Shown: one piece after another, positions 50,746-63,881 of the stretch | Numbering within the stretch: the first letter of the stretch is position 1 | Layout of the letters: each line of letters starts with the position of its first letter | From: Parapristionchus giblindavisi | Taxonomy: Eukaryota > Nematoda > Chromadorea > Rhabditida > Diplogasteridae | DNA: 64,000 nt | Assembly: GCA_943737045.1 (NCBI GenBank) | Contig: CALSFV010000383.1 | Location: 124,001 to 188,000, forward strand | Direction of reading: 5' to 3' | Notes under the pieces: model-generated | What the model was told of the DNA's origin: nothing | Database searches by the model: none | Seen by the model: only the letters and a program-made list of their open reading frames with translations | Program-made: the position numbers and the translations under genes

Positions 50746-51868
50746 AATATTTGCACTTCGTATGCCCTGACCCTTTCCCATCTCTCGTTCTACCTTTCCA
50801 CTCTTCTTCGAGTAGCCCCCGAGGGCTCAATTTCGATTAGTGTCTGTACTGATCTCTTGATTTTTAATCCTTGTACAGTTATATTCTATATCTCATCATA
50901 GTTCGTTTCGATGCCATTGACTCGATGAATCTATCTTGTACTTTTTCCTATAGAGCATTTGTTTGCTTGCAATCAATGATCGATGAGAATAAAACATCAA
51001 AAGTTAACCAAACGTTCGGTTTCATCGAACATATCTTCGTATCTCATTTTACGTCTTTCCCCCAATAAATCTTCAATTTGAACAATACGCTGATAAAATA
51101 GCATACTAACGCGAGATTGAGAACCTGAGAGAATATATTCCACGCTTGGATTATATTAAAGCTCCTTAATTATTCTTTCATTTTGGTTTAAACACATTTA
51201 TAAAGAATGGACTCTGAAACTTTTCTTACTTCCGACAGTCACAGAACATGCGTCTTCCAATACCACAATTCTTGAGCCCTAGCAGATCGACAAGCAGAGT
51301 TGTTTTCTACTTTAAAAATAAGTTGAAAAAGAACTTGACTTTCCTTTATCCTTTATCATTGTATATTGGCGTGAACTAATTACATCTTGTCTGTGATGTC
51401 TTTCAAGAGTCATCAACATGGTTCATCGATCTCTCATCTAACAATCCATTGATCACACATAAATAGCCCCATTCCACATGGGGGAGAATGTGATTCACCC
51501 CTTATCGGTTTCTCTCCCTCTACTTCTTCTTCTCCCTCTCCCTCTCCTTCTACTTCCCCCTCTCCCTCTCTAACACTATACTATCGATACTTCACCCTTT
51601 TCTCTTCTTCTCTTCATCAATTTCTTTGCAGGATAGAGTAATCAGAGGGCGAAAGGTTGGATAAGAACGACTTAGAACGACCAGAGAAGAAGAAAGGAGA
51701 AGTGAGTGAGAAGTACAAGCTCCTGTATTTGACTTATCATCTCTTTTCGTCATAAGTTTGCAACCTTACTAAACATCATTCATCATTGTCTAGACAAGAG
51801 ATTTTTAATTTCAGTATTGAAAAATTTTAAAAAAACTTATTCTTTAATATTAGCTCTACTGTACGATC

Positions 51869-51884
51869 TTGTCTTTTGCAGAAA
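51869..51884 (+). promoter_or_regulatory. Possible trans-splice acceptor before FAS1 start
   Basis: TTGTCTTTTGCAG ends at 51881, four nt before the ATG. That spacing suits a nematode spliced-leader acceptor, though a 5' UTR intron is possible. Confidence 0.35.
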
Positions 51885-54800
51885 ATGCGAGAGCGATTGC
51901 TCTTACTTTTTCCTTTGCTCTTCCATGTGATTCGGGGAGATTTATGGACTGAAACCGCGAGGATATCAGATCTACAACAGGTACTTAGTAAAAATATATA
52001 TTATTTTAATTCCTGAACATATGTTTCCGTTTCATTTCCTAAAATATTCTTTTAAACAGCCCCATCAAGCAATTTTGCATTTATTGTTTATGAAAAACCA
52101 CAACATCTTGATAATAATATTAAAGGTGGAGTACGGCGAATATTTTCGTGAACAAACTGTGAAGACAGAAATATAGCAATAGCAATAGTTATTCTGCATA
52201 GAGTACATAGATTATTATATGCTAATTCAGCTTATTGATCGCTAGAATCATGAATGAATCATGCTTGATGTACAGGCAAAGGCGCGAAATTTTGAAAATA
52301 AGAAAGTTCGGCAATAGGTTTCGAACCCGCGACGTTTATAATATATTTATTTATCTTCTCTATACGGATCAAAAACGAGAAGATATATAATGGTATATGT
52401 ACTGATTGAGAACAATAAAGAAGAGACAAACTGCAAATTACTTAATCACAGTTTTTAGAGTATTACAAAAGATAGAAGAATTGGCAACGGTTACTAAATT
52501 TGCGTCTAAAGAATTCCATTCGTGAACTATTCTATTAGCAATAAATGATAAATGTCTAGTTGATGAAGATGAAATAATAGACAATTTCATAGGGTGACCA
52601 CGAGTAAGGTTTAATACATTAGAAAAGTTGAAAAAATCACGAGGGTTCAGATCAATAAAATTGTGGATTATCTTAAATACAACAGCGAGATCAATTCTAC
52701 GTCTTCTCAGTTGGAGGGTGGGCAAATCCAGAATTGAGAGGCGTCGAGTGTAATCGGCAGATGGGAGACGACACCGTGAGAAAACGATTCTGGAATAACG
52801 TTTAAGGACGGACTCGACTCTATTACACGTCGTTAAACAAGGAGCATTCCACACTTCAGAACAATATTCGAGCAAGGGGCGGACATATACACAGAAAAGG
52901 CGGGCGTATAAAGATGGGCTACGGGATTTAAATGATCGATGGATATAAGAGCAGCGAGCATTGGCTTTATTTATAATATTGTCGACATGCTTGTTACACG
53001 TTGCGCTAAATAGGCAGCACATTTACCACTACACCAAGGGATAGATGACTGCCTACGCTAATTTCTTGCATATCATTTATCCCTTGCACAAATTATATGT
53101 TACGTATTTGCATAGACATTCGAGGGACTCCATCTTTAATCACCAAATCACTATAATTCAGTGATAGTATCATGCTTTTTCTATGGCCATAAATAGTAGT
53201 GATTCACATATTAGTCATAACATTGTTCATATGTTCTTTGATCTTTCCATTCATATCCGATTTCAGTGGCGATTTCTGTGTGGTCGATACCAGGTGGCAC
53301 AGGCGTATATGGAAGATTCTAATGCAAGGATCACTGTAAGTATAATCATATTACCGCTTTGTTTGCTTTGATTAGTCAATTACGAATAATGGCAATATCA
53401 GAAAGTTCGCCATAAATCGTTTGAAATTTGTACCGAACGAATTAACTGATCAGCGCGATGATCGAATTAAAGTTTTAGTTAATTTGGAGATTATTGTTTA
53501 ATTTGGAGATTAAGTTTTTCATCAGGAACAGCGAAGAACACTGCCTCTCACATCTTTTGTCAAATTTTGTCTCAATTTGTAACAAATGTTTCACTTTTTT
53601 TCGTTTTGTCAGTATATTCCGCCAATCTGGAAAATTTCCGATGTGGATGTCTCGGGGTGTTTGTTCAGATAGGAATTAGTATAAAATCCTCATTACCCGT
53701 TGGCTATATTTATTGTTAGCTGAAAACAGTGCATTGACCATCTCAATGAAATATCGTATTCCTAATCTTTCCACTTGAAGGTGTTCGCTCCAGTCGATGA
53801 TGTCTTCACCTACAATCCAGATATTCGAGCACTAGATCAGAAAGAGACACTCTCGCATATTGGTAGGAGCACTTTTTTTTAAATTCGGGATCATGAAAAC
53901 CATTTGAGTTTGTGTTTTACTCAATGCATATCCTGCAATTTTCATTATTCATTTCGTTTCTGCTTGGAGATTTCAATCCGATACGACAAATCGAAATAGT
54001 GTTGTAAGATTTCAAACCATTACAGGGGTTGTTTACGAACGAAATGGGTGGTATCCCACTTATTCGACCTAACATTTCGTGGCGAAAAACACAATACAAA
54101 ACAGTGGCATAGAACCGGTTACCACTAAGCTAATTAATTCATATTTTTTCAGTGGATACTCAAGTTGTCGAACTTGGTCTGGGAAAGAAATGGGAAAAGC
54201 AAACACTCGTACGGTCTACCATCAACAGTGGATACATTTATGTGACGCAGTTTGAGAATAATCCCGGCAATTTTGTAAGTTATTGACCATTGTATTGTAC
54301 TTATTGTAGCCCTTGCAGATGCTGTTTCTGACTGTAAAGTATAAAGTTTGATGATATTTATGAATTATTCAAAGATTTTTAGCTACTTTAAATAATTCGC
54401 AAAATAATTGCAGTCCTATTATGCAAACGCCGGTGAGATTTGTAATCACGCAACGAATCAGTGGGGAATGATCTCCGGTGAACAATATCTATACAAGATT
54501 TGCACTCCAATTGGACATCGACCATATCCAGGTTTGCGATACACAGCGTTTCGTAACCGGTCATAGTGGGACAGAGAAAAAGTAGAGAAAAAGAGTGTAC
54601 GTAAAAGTGAGACCGCAGACGGTTAAACGTTCATTACCTGAAATGATCAATTATAATTTAGCGGTAATATTCTTTTCCAGGCACCGCTCTGTCATTCATC
54701 CGAGACAAAGAGGACTTCATCTTTGTTGATCGACAGTACAACAACAAAGATCTTAAGTAAGTTGTCTCACTGAAAATAACTCTGTCTGAAACGAAGCTCA

Positions 54801-57800
54801 AAAAGGCATCGATGCCTCACAACTTTCTTATCCTAGCTGTCACAAAAGTTTCATTTTCTTTTACAACTTTGGAGCATGATGTTGCATCCTTGAATTATTG
54901 ATTGATACAGGATGTCTGAATTAACTGATCAAACCATGTTCCAGTGATCTCCGTGACATTCTCGATCGAGTACCTGATATCGCACTTGTGATCTATGGTA
55001 GTAGTGCATGGAATGGATTCCATACTTTCTTCCTACCCAATGACAAGGCCTTCTCCAAGGTAAAGAGATTTGTATTGATAACTGACGGAATGTTGAATGC
55101 GAATGATTTGTACCTGTATACTTCTCGTTTCAAAGATTTAATGAATACGACTTGAAACAGAAACGTTCGATTTATCCTGAATCTTATAATTATCCTCATA
55201 ACGGAAAAATTGATATTCTAGTCATTTAGTCAAGTATACGCATTACTTGGAAATTGCTTCCAATTGAAAATTCGCTTCAGGGAGTGACCACAGAACGATT
55301 TGGCGCCTTTTCCTAAAAAGTTTATTTCGAATCCAATCGATTCGGGAGTGGGTGCAATGGACTCCTTGGCTAATTCTAAGAAACTATTGCTGAGGAAAGT
55401 TTTTTGATCCACGGTCAACGAAGGCTGGAATTTTGAATTTTCGAAAAAAAATTCACATTTAATTAATTTTACTACTTCACCTTAACAAGCCTACAACTTT
55501 TTATTTGCTCAATCGCTTCTAAATATTATAACACATGTTCAGTTTGAAAATCATAATTTTTAAAAAATTGGAAATTTATGTACGAATCAATTTTGTTCGT
55601 AGGACTTAATTGTGGTGAGGATTGGCGACGTTTCCTAAAAGTTTATTTCGAATCCTACCGATTCGGGAGTGGGCGCATTCGAATCCTTGTCTAATTTTAA
55701 GACACTATTGCTGAGGAGAGTTTTTCGATTAACGGTCAACGAACGTTGGAATTTGGAATTTTCGAAAAAAAGTTTACATTAAATTAATTCTCACTATTTT
55801 CTCATGGCGAATGTAAACTTTTTATTTGCTCAATCGCTGCTACATATCATAACACATCATAGCACGTATACGAATTAGTGAATAGAATAAAAATTACATC
55901 ACAATGATGATTAGAATCGTGAGCAACACTGTCCAACTGCAGCTGCACTCCGAACCACCGGATGAACAGTCAAATATTGCGCGTATAAAATGTACTTGCA
56001 TAAGAAGATGACAAATGGTGCTAACGAACGGAAGTCATAATCGAGAGGCGATCGAGATGTAGCCTTCTACATCTCGCCCCGCTTCTCGATTGTCTCTCCG
56101 CTGCCTCTCTCTAACCCGGCTAACCTTCGCCGCGCGCTATATTATATATAAAAGAGATCGGCATAGTTTCTGAACCATGCAAAACAAGAAAGTCTCTTAT
56201 GGGAGTGGTTGGCTACTCTCGTACCAAATAAACAAGTGTATTTTATACTGTCAATACCCGTGTCATTGCGTTGAAATACGCACGAAACTAGCAGAAAAGC
56301 GACAAAAAATCGAGCAGAAAATTTCGCCTTCTTACCCTTACCACAATTCCTCACCATAATTCATTTTAAAAAAAAACAAAATTGATTCGAACACAAATTT
56401 ATGTTTTTTTATAAATTACACTTTTTTTAAGAGACCGGCTCGGTAAGACTCGAGCATTTTGACCCTCTGCCGGACATTCGCGAGGACTTTCGATCTGGCC
56501 CTCAATACTTTCATCATAGACACATACCGGGGGGAGACCGATGAAAGTTATAGTGAAAATGCCCTTAGGCTCAAACCCGGCTCACATATGTCGCATAAAA
56601 TAAAAAATTGAAAAATTCATAACTTTTCAATCGCGATAGCTAGGACTTTTATTTCTTTTTATTGGTGAATAACATGTCATGCACTCTTACAAACACAGTT
56701 GAGCAGTAATATCATGTCGTTCTGGATATGTTTTTTCGTGTATGATTTTCCGATTTTTCCTCTTCCATCCTCGTTGAAGAGAGACGGCAAGCATTGATAT
56801 AGTACATATTGTAGCCCTGACACTTCTGTACATGATGGTCACATTCCCTTGGAAATCCAACTTTTCTGAAGCATCGAGAATTGCAACTGAATGTGAGATA
56901 TGTGTAATTTGTAAAAATCGAAAATTAAATTTCTTGTAAATCGCAAGAGTAGTAGGTAGCTTTATTATGTCATTTTACTTGTAGTGATGTGCCTACACAG
57001 AAAAAATATACTAGTAGACTCAGACTAAATTTTTAAAAATTTTTAAAAATAATTATTTTATTTTTATTTTTTTCAACCCTGACATTGAGTCGACCGTCAA
57101 GGCAAGTTGATTCATAGGGCGGATGGTAGCTGATGCATGTCCGTTTGCGAAAACAACTGCCACGAAAAGAATCGTCGTTTCGCAGATCTAGAATTTATTT
57201 TTTTAATTATCAAACTTGAATATTTATATGTTTCTTTCACATAAATCGGTTGGAAGGTGGCGTATGGCAACCAAAGCTGTACCATTGTTATCAGTAGGAG
57301 TGTACTGTACTGCACTACCGTAACCGTCAGGAATCACGAACTAACTTTTTTTCAGTCGACCCATGATTCACAACCATGACCCCGGGTTCATGGTTGAGAA
57401 TAGCTGAGGTCGAAAAATTCATGATGATCCCAGACCAAATACTATTTGGCAATATATCAACAGTGAGCCAACTTCTAGTTTTCTGGATACCGTAACCCAA
57501 AATACAGTAATCTAGTTACCGTACCCTATAATAATGTGGTGAAATTCTCGGAAAATTCAAGTGCGTGCCTTATAATTACTGTAGTTTGGGTTACGGTATC
57601 CAGAAAACTAGAAGTTGTCTCACTGTTGATATATTGCCAAATAGTATTTGGTCTGGGATCATCATGAATTTTTCGACCTCAGCTATTCTCAACCATGAAC
57701 CCCGGGTCATGGTTGAGAATCATGGGTCGACTGAAAAAAAAATCAGTTCGCGATTCCTGACGATTATGGTATTCAAGTACAGTTCACTCCCACTGATAAC

Positions 57801-60800
57801 AATGGTACAGCTTTGGTTGCCATACGCCACCTTCCAACCGATTTATGTGAAAGAAACATGTATTTTTTCAAGTTTGATAATTAAAAAAATAAATTCTAGA
57901 TCTGCGAAACGACGATTCTTTTCGTGGCAGTTGTTTTCGCAAACGGACATGCATCAGCTACCATCCGCCCTATGAATCAACTTGCCTTGACGGTCGACTC
58001 AATGTCAGGGTTGAAAAAAATAAAAATAAAATAATTATTTTTAAAATTTTTAAAAAATGTAGTCTGAGTCTACTAGTATATTTTTTTCTGTGTAGGCACA
58101 TCACTACAAGTAAAATGACATAATAAAGCTACCTACTACTCTTGCGATTTACAAGAAATTTAATTTTCGATTTTTACAAATTACACATATCTCACATTCA
58201 GTTGCAATTCTCGATGCTTCAGAAAAGTTGGATTTCCAAGGGAATGTGACCATCATGTACAGAAGTGTCAGGGCTACAATATGTACTATGTCAATGCTTG
58301 CCGTCTCTCTTCAACGAGGATGGAAGAGGAAAAATCGGAAAATCATACACGAAAAAACATATCCAGAACGACATGATATTACTGCTCCACTGTGTTTGTA
58401 AGAGTGCATGACATGTTATTCACCAATAAAAAGAAATAAAAGTCCTAGCTATCGCGATTGAAAAGTTATGAATTTTTCAATTTTTTATTTTATGCGACAT
58501 ATGTGAGCCGGGTTTGAGCCTAAGGGCATTTTCACTATAACTTTCATCGGTCTCCCCCCGGTATGTGTCTATGATGAAAGTATTGAGGGCCAGATCGAAA
58601 GTCCTCGCGAATGTCCGGACCATGCTCGAGTCTTACCGAGCCGGTCTCTTAACTGAAGATGTGTTATATTATGTAGCAGCGATTGAGCAAATAAAAAGTT
58701 TACATTCGCCATGGGAAAATAGTGAGAATTAATTAAATGTAAACATTTTTTATCGAAAATTGCCAATTCCAGCGTTCGTTGACCGTTAATCGAAAAACTC
58801 TCCTCAGCAAGTTTCTTAAAATTAGACAAGGATTCGAATGCGCCCACTCCCGAATCGGTAGGATTCGAAATAAACTTTTAGGAAACGTCGCCAATCCTCA
58901 CCACAATTAAGTCGAACAAAATTGATTCGTACATAAATTTCCAATTTTTTAAAAATTATGATTTTCAAACTGAACATGTGTTATAATATTTAGAAGCGAT
59001 TGAGCAAATAAAAAGTTGTAGGCTTGTTAAGGTGAAGTAGTGAAAATTAATTAAATGTGAATTTTTTGTCGAAAATTCAAAATTCCAGCCTTCGTTGACC
59101 GTGGATCAAAAAACTTTCCTCAGCAATAGTTTCTTAGAATTAGCCAAGGAGTCCATTGCACCCACTCCCGAATCGATTGGATTCGAAAAAAACTTTTTAG
59201 GAAAAGGCGCCAAATCGTTCTGTGGTCACTCCCTGAAGCGAATTTTCAATTGGAAGCAATTTCCAAGTACCAGTGTACTTCACTCATGGATCCTGTAAAT
59301 ATCACACATAAAACAGAAAAATCCATTTTTCATCGATACCAAAAAATATCCCAGTTGTTGAATTTTCTCAGAGTGTTTTTTATTAATCAATAATCATATC
59401 AGATTATTGATCGAAATCGAGTAGACAGAGAGGTTCTTCTCGCCCACGTGACAGGAATCAATCGTGTTCTCTTCACCTGGCCATGGATGTACGACAGAGG
59501 ACTCCATTACTATCCATCCGTCAGGTACTACTGTATTTTACGTGTGACTCCGCCCACTCACCTCGTTCGTTAAAGATTCTCATCGAACATTATCGAGGAT
59601 AACTACAAGTTGAAACTGGTCATGAGGAACATTACTGACAGACGAACGGGGAGATATGATTGTGAGTTGATTTGGTGTAACTGTTGTTTATGTGAGCAGC
59701 TCCGCCCCTTTAAAGAGAGACACTTCTAGCTAATTTCGAAACACATTTTAGTGTATGCAGTCTCTGAAGTTTACGAGAGGTACGGACAATTCAGAAGAGG
59801 ATCTGTATGGGCCAAGGTGAGCAGAGGAGACATGGCAATAATACTTAGACGTAGCGGGATTTACTTTAAATTCTATAATTAAAGTGCATGCATACTTATT
59901 CTTGTACATCTATTAATATTATTAATTTAATTACAATTAGAATAGTGTCTTAGTGTAGCACCAACTTTGATCGCATTTATAAACTGATAATTTCAGATTC
60001 TGGTACCCAATATTCCAGTTCAAAATGGAGTCGTTCACATCATTGATAATGTACTCGGAATAGTCACGAATACTATTGACCAGGTACTGAAATAATAATA
60101 ATAAATGTTTGAAAAAGATGTTTTAGCGAGAAAAGAGTATTTTTATTAGGATAAGAACGTTGAAAGCCACCGATTTGCTATCTTCTGTTTTGGCGCACGA
60201 AAATGACATAGGAGGCCGTTTGCGTAAGAGTCGAACAAGGGTTGGCACAGGCCAAAAATTTTGATACCCTCAAAACTTGTGTATAGGGGTTATCGACCCT
60301 GCTGATGAAGATAGGCATAGTCATTTTGGCTCTAGTGGTCCCGCAACGCCTGGGCGGGATTACGGTAAGATCACGTTTTCAGGCCATTCTCGGTCCATAG
60401 TAGAGCTAGGGGTATGAAAATTGGGCTCCTAGGACAGAATTCGATGGCGATGATGGCGGTCTACATCATTAGTTTTGAAAATTTTTCAAAAGGTCGATTA
60501 TTGGAAATTTTGATGGAGACGTTTGCGCCCCAGACGAGTATGACAGTTCGAACCGGCGTGACGAGAGGATCACAACGATGTATTATGAGCCCATATTTCC
60601 ATTGCCATCTCAATATTGCCTCGATATAGTGGTATAACGCTCGTGTCAATGTATAACGACGAAATAAGTACCATACAAAACTCTCCATTTCTTGTTTCAC
60701 TAATTTTTCTATGACATAATGAGGAATATCATTTGAAAATTAAATTATTATGCAAATTGTTAATGCAAAATTACAGCTTCTCATGGATAACGATAAGTGT

Positions 60801-63800
60801 CGCACGCTTATGCGGTATATCAATCAAGTAGGACAGATTGTTCGGTAAGCAGAGACTAAAGATTAAAGATCATGTTCCTTCCTAAACAGGAATTATCTAT
60901 CGGCAACGGGTGGATTGGTGACATTCTTCGCTCCATGGGATGAAGGCTTCGATAGGATACCTGAACAAGTCGAAAGGAGATTATTGAGAGATAGGATATG
61001 GCTGGAACAAGTACGATTGATTATAGATTATTTTTTCATTACTTTTACTGAAAAGCACACTTGCAATAGATTATCGTTAATACATATGATGTAGGAATCA
61101 GTTCATGTAGATTCAGTGAAAACAGCTTGTGCAGAAATCGTCTTTAGGTGTTTGTACCGGATTTTACATTATTTACTGGTTACACTAACCAAATTTGGTT
61201 TCAAAAATACAAATTATCTATTTACAGATTCTCAAACTGCACATAGTTCCGGCGAAGGAGTTGACTTCCGACGAGATTACGAATGAAACAATCGTGAGTA
61301 CTGTGGATAATATGAGACAATTGTATTTCATCAAAGGAGAATGGCCCAAGAATAATATTAGTGAGTTATCGATCTATTTACTTTGGAAGAATTGAAACTT
61401 CAATGATCTTGGATTTTTTTCGTGATTTTCACTGGTTATTCTTACTCAATAGGTTATAGAGGAAAACAAATTTTGATCCACATCAGCACATTTACAATGT
61501 TTAAAAAAAATTATTAAATGGAATAATTTCAGCTTACTATGTCATCGGTGGTGGAGTGAAGACGGCCATTGTACAGGTATTATCACTATTTTATTTATCA
61601 AAAAACCAACAGCACTCCTTCTTCGAAGTAACCTTTTCTGTTTGAATATGTTTCACTATCGTGATATGAGACTACTTTTGCCTCAATGATTTCAATATTG
61701 ATAGAATTTATTTAAATTATCATTATTTACACCGCGGACAGAATGATCACCAAAATAAGATTAATTTAAAGAAGGATAGGGAGTAGCTCCGCAATTTTAG
61801 GGGGGGGGGGGGCAATAATTTGGTCGAAGTGGGGCCAATAATTTGGTGGATCGTAAAAGTTGACTCTAAAATTTGGCTATCAGACAAGCCCCACTTTTAA
61901 AGTTGAGTCAATAATTTGGTGGTTGAGCCAATAATTTGGTTCGAAGTGGGGCTAAAATTTTAGACTAAAATAACAGCCCCACTTCGAACCAAATTATTGG
62001 CTCGACCACCAAATTATTGACCCAACTTAAAAGTGGGGCTTGCCTGGTAGCCAAATTTTAGGCACCCAAAAATGTTCGACCAAATTATTGGCCCACCTAA
62101 AATTGCGGAGTAGGGTCGTCGTTGTGGAATCCACGCTTTCAACTCTAAATTCTCGTTCTTTAATTATTTCTGTCCTTGCAATTCTAACGTGCATGGAAGG
62201 AATAGACAGTGCTTATAAAAGAAAATGACCAAAGTCAACAACTATCTGGGCTATTTCAGGACAATGTTGCGGCTACGAATGGAATTATTCACTACATCGA
62301 AAGAGTACTCGGAGTACCATATCAATCACTGTGGGAAATTATGAAGAACGAAACGAGATTACAGTAAGTTCTTTTGTATCCTCTGGATTGAATACCTTAT
62401 CTCCCCTAACATTCCAATATATATTTATATTTGACCACATGACAAATGAAAAATGAATGTGATCTTTTCTTTGTTACAAAAAAGTTAAATTCTCCCTATG
62501 TTGATACTGTTACACACGACAGTATCAGAGAGATATTATCTGTCATCCGAATATTCTCATTACAGACGATCGTACGAAATGTTGAACAATCTTCAATTGA
62601 AATACACTCTTGATCCATGGCAAGTTCTGACTCCTGAACAGAATATGACATTCTTCGTACCCATTAATGAAGCATGGCAGAATGTAAGACCTTTAAATAA
62701 CCTTTTCAATTAAGTCCTTTTACACTAAATGAATAAAATCTTTAAAAAAAATATTTTAGGTCGCTCCATCTTTGCTGAATCGAATGAACGATGGAAAACA
62801 TTGGCTAGCTCTTCAATATGTATTCAAGAGGCATATCATCCAGGTGAGTCATACACATCACAGCTACTGATCAAAAGTATTTAATGTATTCGAACGCTCA
62901 TGAATGGAGCTGTCGATCTTTCCACTAAATATAGTACCTTCATTCTATTATTTTGATTCTCATAATTTCTTGGATAGTACCACAAACTTTGAATTGAAAG
63001 AATTCGAAAAGCTCATTCCAGGGTCAAGCTCTCATGTATACGGATCTTCGTGAACGAACATATGTAATGATGAATGATGAGAAAGTAATCATCAGAAGAA
63101 GAGGAAGATGTCAGTACATTTTTCATAGGGTATTATCAAATGTCTATGCAGGACATGGTGCTGCATGGTACACGACAGCGAAAATATTAACCAAAATCCG
63201 TTAGCTTAAAGAAAACTCTGTAATGCGCCTTTTTTTACTGATATTTCTTTCATTTAATCATATTTATAAATAGCGAAAATCATGCGTGAAACAGTCCTTT
63301 ACAGATTTCGAATTGTATTGGCCCCGTGGAAATCGTGTCGCTCGTATCATTGAAGGAGGAGAAATTGCGGGTTAGTTTATTTTTTTTTATTCTAGAAATT
63401 CTTTAACAATAAGAACTGACAACTATTTTCTAACTCAGCAGTGAATATCCAACGTTTCGTAAGAAATATAATTACTTTGAATTTAAGGTATCAACGGATA
63501 CATTCATATGATCCAAGATGTGTTGATATATGAACCAGATCTGAGAGCACCTGCAGCTTTTGTAAACGGGACTGAAGGTATGAAATTTGTTCGGTTGTCG
63601 CACACGAAAATTATTCTTTTTTTAAATTTCAGTTCAATAATACTCTTTTGAACGGGTTTTCACTTCATTGTTCTCTGGTAACAACTAGAGACATGTAGTT
63701 GCCATAGTCAACTACATATTTTTCTTCCATTAACTTGTCATTTTCAGGACTTCTTCTCGTTTTAGTCGCCTTGATATTCAACAATCGACGAGTTCTCGGA

Positions 63801-63881
63801 TGGACCGCACTCTTCATTCTTTTATTCTCATCTTACATTGAATTGATTCCAACCACAGCAGCTATTGACGAAGCTACATAA
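51885..63881 (+). CDS. Secreted or surface protein with four fasciclin (FAS1) domains
   Basis: Exons: 51885-51980, 53267-53335, 53781-53862, 54153-54274, 54414-54531, 54681-54756, 54945-55059, 59403-59524, 59576-59661, 59752-59816, 59997-60083, 60777-60844, 60890-61010, 61228-61360, 61533-61576, 62260-62363, 62566-62683, 62760-62843, 63022-63109, 63305-63370, 63488-63577, 63748-63881. They join in frame to 695 residues. The signal peptide is MRERLLLLFPLLFHVIRG. FAS1 signatures recur: VFAPVDDVF, TFFLPNDKAF, TFFAPWDEGF and TFFVPINEAW, with paired late motifs NGVVHIIDNVL, NGIIHYIERVLG and NGYIHMIQDVL. A hydrophobic C-terminus (LLLVLVALIF; TALFILLFSS) suggests membrane or lipid anchoring. FAS1 proteins mediate adhesion. 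The introns carry several transposons, but the frame is intact. Confidence 0.88.
52336..53012 (-). mobile_element. LINE fragment (jockey/CR1-type), reverse-transcriptase end
   Basis: The minus-strand ORF ending at 52438 encodes the region after the polymerase core. It has TCNKHVDNIINKANARCSYI, YVRPLLEYCSEVW, ESVLKRYSR and LDLPTLQLRRRRIDLAV, the usual order in jockey/CR1-like elements. The catalytic part is missing, so it is 5'-truncated. It lies antisense in intron 1 of the FAS1 gene. tRNA-like half sequences flank it (GGTGTAGTGGTAAATGTGCT at 53010-53035 and GCGGGTTCGAAACC near 52315, both minus strand). Confidence 0.8.
55245..59276. repeat. 4-kb inverted repeat in FAS1 intron 7
   Basis: Arms of about 610 bp, starting TACTTGGAAATTGCTTCC on each side (55245-55860 and 58660-59276), enclose a TTAA foldback element. 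The 61-67 codon ORFs at 55230-55418 and 59095-59298 are mirror images and have no known domain. The left side has an extra 560 bp (55861-56426), part of which copies the arm in the opposite sense. Intron 7 is therefore 4.3 kb against about 50-700 nt for the other introns between 59.4 and 63.9 kb. Confidence 0.85.
56427..58652. mobile_element. TTAA-flanked foldback element, copy 2
   Basis: TTAA at 56427-56430 and 58649-58652 encloses a palindromic body of 2218 bp, starting GAGACCGGCTCGGTAAGACT. The termini share TAAGACTCGAGCATTT with the element at 6315-8301. Inside, near-palindromes CATGACCCCGGGTTCATG (57375) and CATGAACCCCGGGTCATG (57694) match the 18-bp motif of copy 1. No transposase is present. 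Confidence 0.8.
60084..60776 (+). other. FAS1 intron 11 with GC-richer insert
   Basis: The 693-nt intron contains a GC-richer block (about 60200-60600) unlike neighbouring introns. It is probably old repeat sequence. No domain or clear ends were identified. Confidence 0.3.
61786..62115. mobile_element. Foldback element with CAATAATTTGGT repeats in FAS1 intron
   Basis: TAGCTCCGCAATTTTAGG on the left mirrors CCTAAAATTGCGGAGTAG on the right. Between them CAATAATTTGGT and its complement recur about ten times, mixed with AGTGGGGC/GCCCCACT blocks and one run of more than ten G. It lies in intron 15 of the FAS1 gene. Confidence 0.7.

Noticed and set aside
50642..50830. Glu/Gly/Arg-rich ORF
   Set aside because: Complement of a CCCTCT microsatellite.
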